Assembly (NCBI RefSeq): GCF_050268245.1
Contig: NZ_JBNNGK010000001.1
Coordinates: 124,001 to 188,000 of the forward strand
Reading direction: 5' to 3'
Source: JBNNGK01 sp050268245
GTDB lineage: Bacteria; Pseudomonadota; Gammaproteobacteria; Enterobacterales; Enterobacteriaceae
Length of the DNA stretch: 64,000 bases
Within the stretch, counting starts at the first letter, position 1, and the number at the start of each line of letters is the position of its first letter. Positions 61,985 to 64,000 of this stretch are shown piece after piece. Made by a program: the position numbers and the translations under genes. The notes under the pieces are model-generated. The model saw nothing but the letters and a program-made list of their open reading frames with translations. It was not told where the DNA came from and did no database searches.

Positions 61985-62435
61985 GCGTTTCCTCCTGCTG
62001 CGGATCGATCTCCAATACCTCAATATCGAAGGTGATCGGATGCCCTGCCAGCGGATGATTAAAGTCAACGGTTACCGATTCTTCCGCTACCTCACGCACC
62101 ACACCCGGCATTTCACTGCCGTCGATCGCGCTAAACAGCATAATCGTACCCACATCGGGTACACCGGTTTCCGCAAAATCACGGCGCAGGAAATACTGGA
62201 TCAAATCAGGATTATTCGCACCAAAAGCGTCTTCCGGCTGTAGTGTGAAGGTACATTTATCGCCAGGATGCCGCCCTATTAGCTGCTGCTCCAGCGGCGC
62301 TGACAGGCTACCGTCGCCCAAACGAAACAGCGCCGGTTTACCGTTGCCACGGGTGGATTCGGCGGTTGAACCGTCTTCCAAGGTCAGCGTGAAGTGAACC
62401 AGCACTGCGCTGTTGGGTTGTACCTGAGCCGTCAT
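61965..62435 (-). CDS. fkpB: FKBP-type peptidyl-prolyl isomerase FkpB (SlpA)
   Basis: A 156-residue SlyD-like FKBP with the insert-in-flap domain (LRRDFAETG region), colinear with E. coli FkpB (149). Core segments: SAVLVHFTLTLEDG, GDGSLSAPLEQQLIG, VDFNHPLAGHPITFDIEVL. It may act as a folding helper; the metal-binding tail of SlyD is absent. ATG 62435 gives a leader as long as the E. coli one. Its AAGGTG ribosome site lies inside the end of lspA. Confidence 0.94.
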   Translation of the reverse strand: MTAQVQPNSAVLVHFTLTLEDGSTAESTRGNGKPALFRLGDGSLSAPLEQQLIGRHPGDKCTFTLQPEDAFGANNPDLIQYFLRRDFAETGVPDVGTIMLFSAIDGSEMPGVVREVAEESVTVDFNHPLAGHPITFDIEVLEIDPQQEETHANIAG

Positions 62436-62436
62436 G

Positions 62437-62958
62437 TTACTCACCTTGTTGCTCATCTTTATCACGTGTTGTTCGTTTGCTGGCTGGCAAAAAACCCTCC
62501 AGCACGATCATCGCCGCCCCGACACAGATGAAGCTATCTGCAAGGTTGAACGTCGGGTAATGCCAATTGCCGATGTAAAAATCAATAAAGTCGACCACGA
62601 AGCCATGCCACAGACGATCGAACAAATTGCCAAGCGCCCCGCCGATAATAAATGCGTAGGCGATGTTATTCAGCTTTTGCCGCGCGTGGCTGCGGTACAT
62701 CATCACCAGTAATACCGCGACGATGGCAATGGCAATGCCTGCGAAGAACCAGCGCTGCCAGCCACCATGATCGGCCAGGAAGCTGAACGCGGCACCGTAG
62801 TTACGCGCATAATACAGGTTAAACGAAGGGATCAATGGCTGGGACTGGCCCAGCACAAAATGACTCAAGATCCACTGTTTGCTGGCCAAGTCCAACACCA
62901 GTACCACCAAAACTAACCACAGCCAACGCAGGCCGGTCGAACAGATCGGTTTATTCAT
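62437..62958 (-). CDS. lspA: Lipoprotein signal peptidase II
   Basis: A 173-residue inner-membrane aspartic protease that removes signal peptides from prolipoproteins. The two catalytic aspartates lie in GNLFDRLWHG and FNLADSFIC; YARNYGAAFSFLAD is the conserved periplasmic block. Four membrane segments are visible. I prefer ATG 62958 (MNKPICSTGLRW, as in relatives I know); ATG 62973 overlaps the ileS stop and adds five residues. Confidence 0.95.
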   Translation of the reverse strand: MNKPICSTGLRWLWLVLVVLVLDLASKQWILSHFVLGQSQPLIPSFNLYYARNYGAAFSFLADHGGWQRWFFAGIAIAIVAVLLVMMYRSHARQKLNNIAYAFIIGGALGNLFDRLWHGFVVDFIDFYIGNWHYPTFNLADSFICVGAAMIVLEGFLPASKRTTRDKDEQQGE

Positions 62959-62972
62959 CAGGCGCTTATTCA

Positions 62973-64000
62973 TTAAGCGTATTTACGCTTTTCGCCGTCG
63001 CCGGCGACGTTGGTTACACAGCGGCCACACAGATCTGCGTGCTCCGCCACCTTGCCGATGTCGGTAGTGAAATGCCAACAACGTGGGCACTTCTGGCCTT
63101 CAGCGCTGCTGAACGCGATTTTCAAGCCTTTCAGCGCTTCACTTTGCTGCGCGTCATTAGGCGCATCGGCCAGCGGTGCAACCCGGGCAGCAGAGGTCAG
63201 CAGCACGAAACGCAGTTCATCTTGCAGGCTGTTCAGGTCTGCCGCTAAGGCATCATCGGCATACAGCGTCACCGCAGCCTCTAATGAACCGCCAAGGCGT
63301 TTGTCTGCACGCGCTTGTTCCAGCACCTTATTCACTTCACCGCGGACTTTCAGCAGCTCAGCCCAGAAAGCATCGTTCATGCTTTCGCCTTCGGCCAAAC
63401 CGAACAGGCCGTCGTACCACTCTTCGGTGAACACGTACTGCGCACGTTTGCCCGGCAAGAAGCCCCAGATTTCATCGGCCGTGAAGGACATAATCGGTGC
63501 CATCCAGCGAACCAAGGCTTCCGCGATGTGGAACAGGGCGGTCTGGCAACTGCGGCGCGCACGGCTTTCACTTTGCGCGGTGTACTGACGATCTTTGATG
63601 ATGTCCAGATAGAACGACCCCATCTCAACCGAGCAGAACTGCATCAGACGTTGTACAACCTCATGGAAATCGTAGTTGGCATAAGCCTGTTCGATATCCT
63701 GCTGCGCTGCCTGCGCGCGACCGACGGCCCAGCGATCCAGTACCACCATGTCTTCCGGTGCCACGCAGTCGGTACTTGGATCAAACCCGCTCAAGTTTGC
63801 CAGCAGGAAGCGCGCGGTGTTACGAATACGGCGATAAGAGTCCGCTGCACGCTTCAAGATTTCGTCAGACACCGCGATCTCGCCGGTATAGTCGGTCGAG
63901 GCCACCCACAGGCGCAGAATGTCGCCACCCAGTTTATTCATCACATCTTGAGGGCTGATGGTGTTGCCAATCGACTTGGACATCTTGCGGCCCTGACCGT
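62973..64000 (-). CDS. ileS: Isoleucyl-tRNA synthetase, C-terminal part (runs off the window)
   Basis: The frame is open to the end of the window, so about 340 C-terminal residues are visible. The class I signature KMSKS appears at the very edge (GQGRKMSKSIGNT). The anticodon-binding helical region follows. A C-terminal zinc finger uses CPRCW and CGRC (KCPRCWHFTTDIG, DLCGRCVTNV). The enzyme charges tRNA-Ile. It leads the ileS-lspA-fkpB-ispH operon, with lspA starting at its stop. Confidence 0.97.
   Translation of the reverse strand, partial: GQGRKMSKSIGNTISPQDVMNKLGGDILRLWVASTDYTGEIAVSDEILKRAADSYRRIRNTARFLLANLSGFDPSTDCVAPEDMVVLDRWAVGRAQAAQQDIEQAYANYDFHEVVQRLMQFCSVEMGSFYLDIIKDRQYTAQSESRARRSCQTALFHIAEALVRWMAPIMSFTADEIWGFLPGKRAQYVFTEEWYDGLFGLAEGESMNDAFWAELLKVRGEVNKVLEQARADKRLGGSLEAAVTLYADDALAADLNSLQDELRFVLLTSAARVAPLADAPNDAQQSEALKGLKIAFSSAEGQKCPRCWHFTTDIGKVAEHADLCGRCVTNVAGDGEKRKYA

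Overview
The window is chromosomal DNA of an enterobacterium, most like Serratia or a close Yersiniaceae relative. The evidence is E. coli-like gene order (thiBPQ, yabI-polB-rapA-rluA-djlA-lptD-surA-pdxA-rsmA-apaGH, folA, kefCF, carAB-dapB, ispH-fkpB-lspA-ileS), many proteins nearly colinear with E. coli, and a dispersed repeat family with TATACCC/GGGTATA ends that I associate with Serratia and Yersinia. There is no tRNA, rRNA, phage, transposase or CRISPR array.

Layout. 1-5.1 kb: the 3' end of the thiamine ABC transporter operon, then ilvBN with its leader peptide ivbL and attenuator. 5.1-9.0 kb: yabI and polB on opposite strands, separated by a tandem array of a 121-bp repeat that runs up to the polB start codon and contains a 98-base run of N. 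9.5-21 kb: rapA, rluA, djlA (opposite strand) and the lptD-surA-pdxA-rsmA-apaG-apaH operon. 21-48 kb: an accessory block between apaH and folA. 48.7-54 kb: folA, yjjPB, a LysE-family exporter and kefFC. 54.4 kb: a small AT-rich gene for an exported ubiquitin-like protein. 54.8-64 kb: carB-carA, dapB, a decayed stretch, then ispH, fkpB, lspA and the 3' part of ileS.

The 27-kb accessory block looks like an anaerobic purine/urate catabolism system. It holds an NCS2 xanthine/urate-type permease, ssnA, ygfK, an XdhC-family accessory protein, yqeA, hyuA, ygeY, ygeX, ygeW, the sigma-54 activator ygeV, mocA, a [2Fe-2S] subunit, an unusual fused molybdenum-FAD hydroxylase, and an aegA-hydN-fdhF operon. 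Inferred route: the hydroxylase and YgfK handle purine redox steps, SsnA and HyuA open rings, YgeY/YgeW/YgeX process the ureido/diaminopropionate product, YqeA recovers ATP from carbamoyl phosphate, and AegA/HydN/FdhF link the redox chemistry to formate. Five sigma-54 (-24/-12) promoter candidates front its operons, which fits YgeV as regulator. FdhF has cysteine where E. coli has selenocysteine.

The most unusual item is the gene at 54408-54719. It encodes a signal peptide followed by exactly 76 residues that align without gaps to eukaryotic ubiquitin (40 of 76 identical by hand count), including the initiator MQI and ending RLKAG in place of RLRGG.
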